Shown here: positions 33,927-33,928 of the stretch, piece by piece | How positions within the stretch are numbered: the first letter of the stretch is position 1 | Layout: each line of letters opens with the position of its first letter | Origin: Falseniella ignava CCUG 37419 | GTDB lineage: Bacteria; Bacillota; Bacilli; Lactobacillales; Aerococcaceae | Direction: 5' to 3' | DNA: 33,928 nt | Assembly (NCBI RefSeq): GCF_000301055.1 | Contig: NZ_JH932301.1 | Coordinates: 79,563-113,490 of the forward strand | Translations under genes and position numbers: made by a program | The notes under the pieces: generated by a model | Told to the model about the DNA's origin: nothing | Seen by the model: only the letters and a program-made list of their open reading frames with translations | Databases searched by the model: none

Positions 33927-33928
33927 TT

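Overview
The window is the chromosomal replication-origin region of a low-G+C Gram-positive bacterium, most likely a non-sporulating member of the Lactobacillales. An Aerococcaceae-like lineage is my guess from the feel of the proteins, not something the sequence proves. The core order rpmH-rnpA-yidC-jag (minus strand) / oriC / dnaA-dnaN-yaaA-recF-gyrB-gyrA (plus strand) is diagnostic. Strand use flips at about 18.8-19.2 kb: housekeeping genes point away from the origin on both sides.

Layout. 1-91: tail of an unrecognised plus-strand gene. 223-1245: GT4 glycosyltransferase. 1312-5955: minus-strand operon mnmE - NUDIX - mnmG - metallophosphoesterase (tRNA wobble-uridine modification plus nucleotide clean-up). 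6211-16030: an accessory block lying between mnmE and jag, which are adjacent or close in many Firmicutes. It holds a membrane-anchored beta-lactamase-fold serine hydrolase, the pseudouridine-salvage pair psuK-psuG with an HTH-fused kinase, a GerMN lipoprotein, a CorC/CNNM-type CBS transporter, and a plus-strand set of GntR regulator, ABC ATPase, permease, anchored extracellular protein and PepSY protein. 16320-18720: jag(khpB)-yidC-rnpA-rpmH. 18775-20682: bipartite oriC around dnaA, with DnaA boxes on both sides and a DnaA-trio tract before dnaN. 20683-27798: dnaN, yaaA, recF, gyrB, gyrA. 27892-28443: a head-on nicotinamidase-like gene. 28551-33928: rpsF-ssb-rpsR, gdpP-rplI and dnaB, carrying three identical 16-bp parS palindromes.

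How it fits together. The right half is a replication and chromosome-organisation hub: initiator, clamp, recombination mediator, gyrase, SSB, replicative helicase and ParB-loading sites, mixed with ribosomal proteins and the c-di-AMP phosphodiesterase. The left half joins membrane-protein insertion, RNase P, RNA-binding KhpB and tRNA modification to envelope and salvage functions. The most interesting non-housekeeping unit is the GntR/ABC operon, preceded by two copies of one inverted-repeat operator (TGTAYTA-N6-TAATACA) and ending in an exported protein I do not recognise. I saw no rRNA, tRNA, CRISPR array, transposase or prophage gene.
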